Part shown: positions 6,055 to 6,404 of the stretch, one piece after another
How the letters are laid out: the number at the start of each line of letters is the position of its first letter
Numbering within the stretch: the stretch's first letter is position 1
Assembly (NCBI GenBank): GCA_030746295.1
Contig: JASLMY010000258.1
Span: forward strand, 1 to 6,404
Length of the DNA stretch: 6,404 nucleotides
Direction of reading: 5' to 3'
Source of the DNA: Alphaproteobacteria bacterium
GTDB taxonomy: Bacteria; Pseudomonadota; Alphaproteobacteria; GCA-2731375
Position numbers and translations under genes: made by a program
The notes under the pieces: generated by a model
What the model saw: the letters and a program-made list of their open reading frames with translations, nothing else
Told to the model about the DNA's origin: nothing
Database searches by the model: none

Positions 6055-6404
6055 ATGAAGTTCGGTCTGTTCTACGAGTTGCCGATGCCACGTCCGTGGA
6101 CCGAGGATGCGGAGCAGAAGATGTTCCACGAAGCCCTCGATCAGATCGAGCTCGCCGACAAGCTCGGCCTCGACTACGTCTGGGAGGTCGAGCACCACTT
6201 CCTGGAGGAATACTCCCACTCGCCGGCACCGGAGGTGTTCTTGGGCGCGGTCTCGCAGCGCACGACCAACATCCGCCTTGGACACGGCATCACCCTGACG
6301 CCGCCCGGCTACAACCATCCCGCCCGCCTGGCCGAGCGGATCGCCACCCTCGACCTTGTCTCCAATGGCCGGGTCGACTGGGGCACCGGCGAGTCGGCGA
6401 CATT
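6055..6404 (+). CDS. LLM-class flavin-dependent monooxygenase, N-terminal part; 3' end outside window
   Basis: The frame opens at ATG 6055 and is still open at the right edge, giving 116 residues of a protein expected to be about 350-400. It begins MKFGLFYELPMPRPW, the first beta strand of a luciferase-like TIM barrel, then has LGLDYVWEVEHHFLEEYSHS (about residues 38-57) with the EHHF motif typical of bacterial-luciferase-type and limonene-monooxygenase-like enzymes. IRLGHGITLTPPGYNHPARLAERIATLDLVSNGRVDWGTGES is the second strong family block (about 73-114). AAGGAA (6041-6046) lies eight bases before the start. It follows the SDR gene on the same strand with a 70-base gap, so co-transcription is likely. 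It belongs to a different LLM subgroup from the enzyme encoded at 1355-2281. Reduced FMN would come from a separate reductase, not seen here. Confidence 0.92.
   Translation, partial: MKFGLFYELPMPRPWTEDAEQKMFHEALDQIELADKLGLDYVWEVEHHFLEEYSHSPAPEVFLGAVSQRTTNIRLGHGITLTPPGYNHPARLAERIATLDLVSNGRVDWGTGESAT

Noticed and set aside
5300..6058. 252-codon + frame and 232-codon - frame overlapping the SDR gene
   Set aside because: Arg-rich shadows of the SDR coding sequence, with no motifs.
1016..6404. Second copy of the tRNA-Ser 3' end as an attachment site
   Set aside because: I saw no copy of the T-arm/acceptor sequence elsewhere in the window.
1..6404. CRISPR array, rRNA or riboswitch
   Set aside because: No regularly spaced repeats, rRNA segments or recognisable riboswitch cores were seen.

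Overview
The window is GC-rich (coding third positions are mostly G or C). The LepA C-terminus at its left edge is of alphaproteobacterial type, so I infer a high-GC alphaproteobacterium, possibly of the Rhodospirillales. That placement comes from familiarity with the protein families, not from a search.

Left part (1-1016), core genome: the 3' end of lepA (elongation factor 4) on the + strand; a small two-segment membrane protein convergent with it on the - strand (503-814); and a complete tRNA-Ser(GGA) with encoded CCA at 925-1016, with a plausible promoter just upstream.

Middle gap (1017-1354): about 340 bases with no convincing gene. It opens with two direct copies of a 15-base motif resembling insertion-sequence ends (IS481-like). 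The rest looks like decayed or leader DNA. Together with the tRNA gene this marks a likely border between conserved and accessory DNA.

Right part (1355-6404), a catabolic block: a forward operon (1355-3883) encodes a luciferase-like (LLM) oxidoreductase, a thiolase-fold protein and a DUF35 zinc-ribbon/OB-fold protein; the last two overlap by ATGA. An acyl-CoA dehydrogenase lies convergently on the - strand (3902-5047). Divergent from it, a second forward group holds a classical SDR (5223-5984) and a second LLM monooxygenase that runs off the right edge (from 6055).

The set reads as part of a CoA-dependent degradation route for a hydrophobic, probably cyclic or branched compound such as a terpenoid or steroid-like molecule: flavin monooxygenases for oxygenation, an SDR for alcohol/ketone conversion, an acyl-CoA dehydrogenase for alpha,beta-desaturation, and a thiolase-like/DUF35 pair for C-C cleavage. 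The substrate is inference; no CoA ligase, hydratase, transporter or regulator is in the window. The most notable observation is that the 'thiolase' lacks the thiolase catalytic cysteines and carries tyrosines where histidines are expected, the pattern known from the Ltp2-ChsH2(DUF35) steroid side-chain retro-aldolase. The acyl-CoA dehydrogenase also has Asp where the usual catalytic Glu sits.
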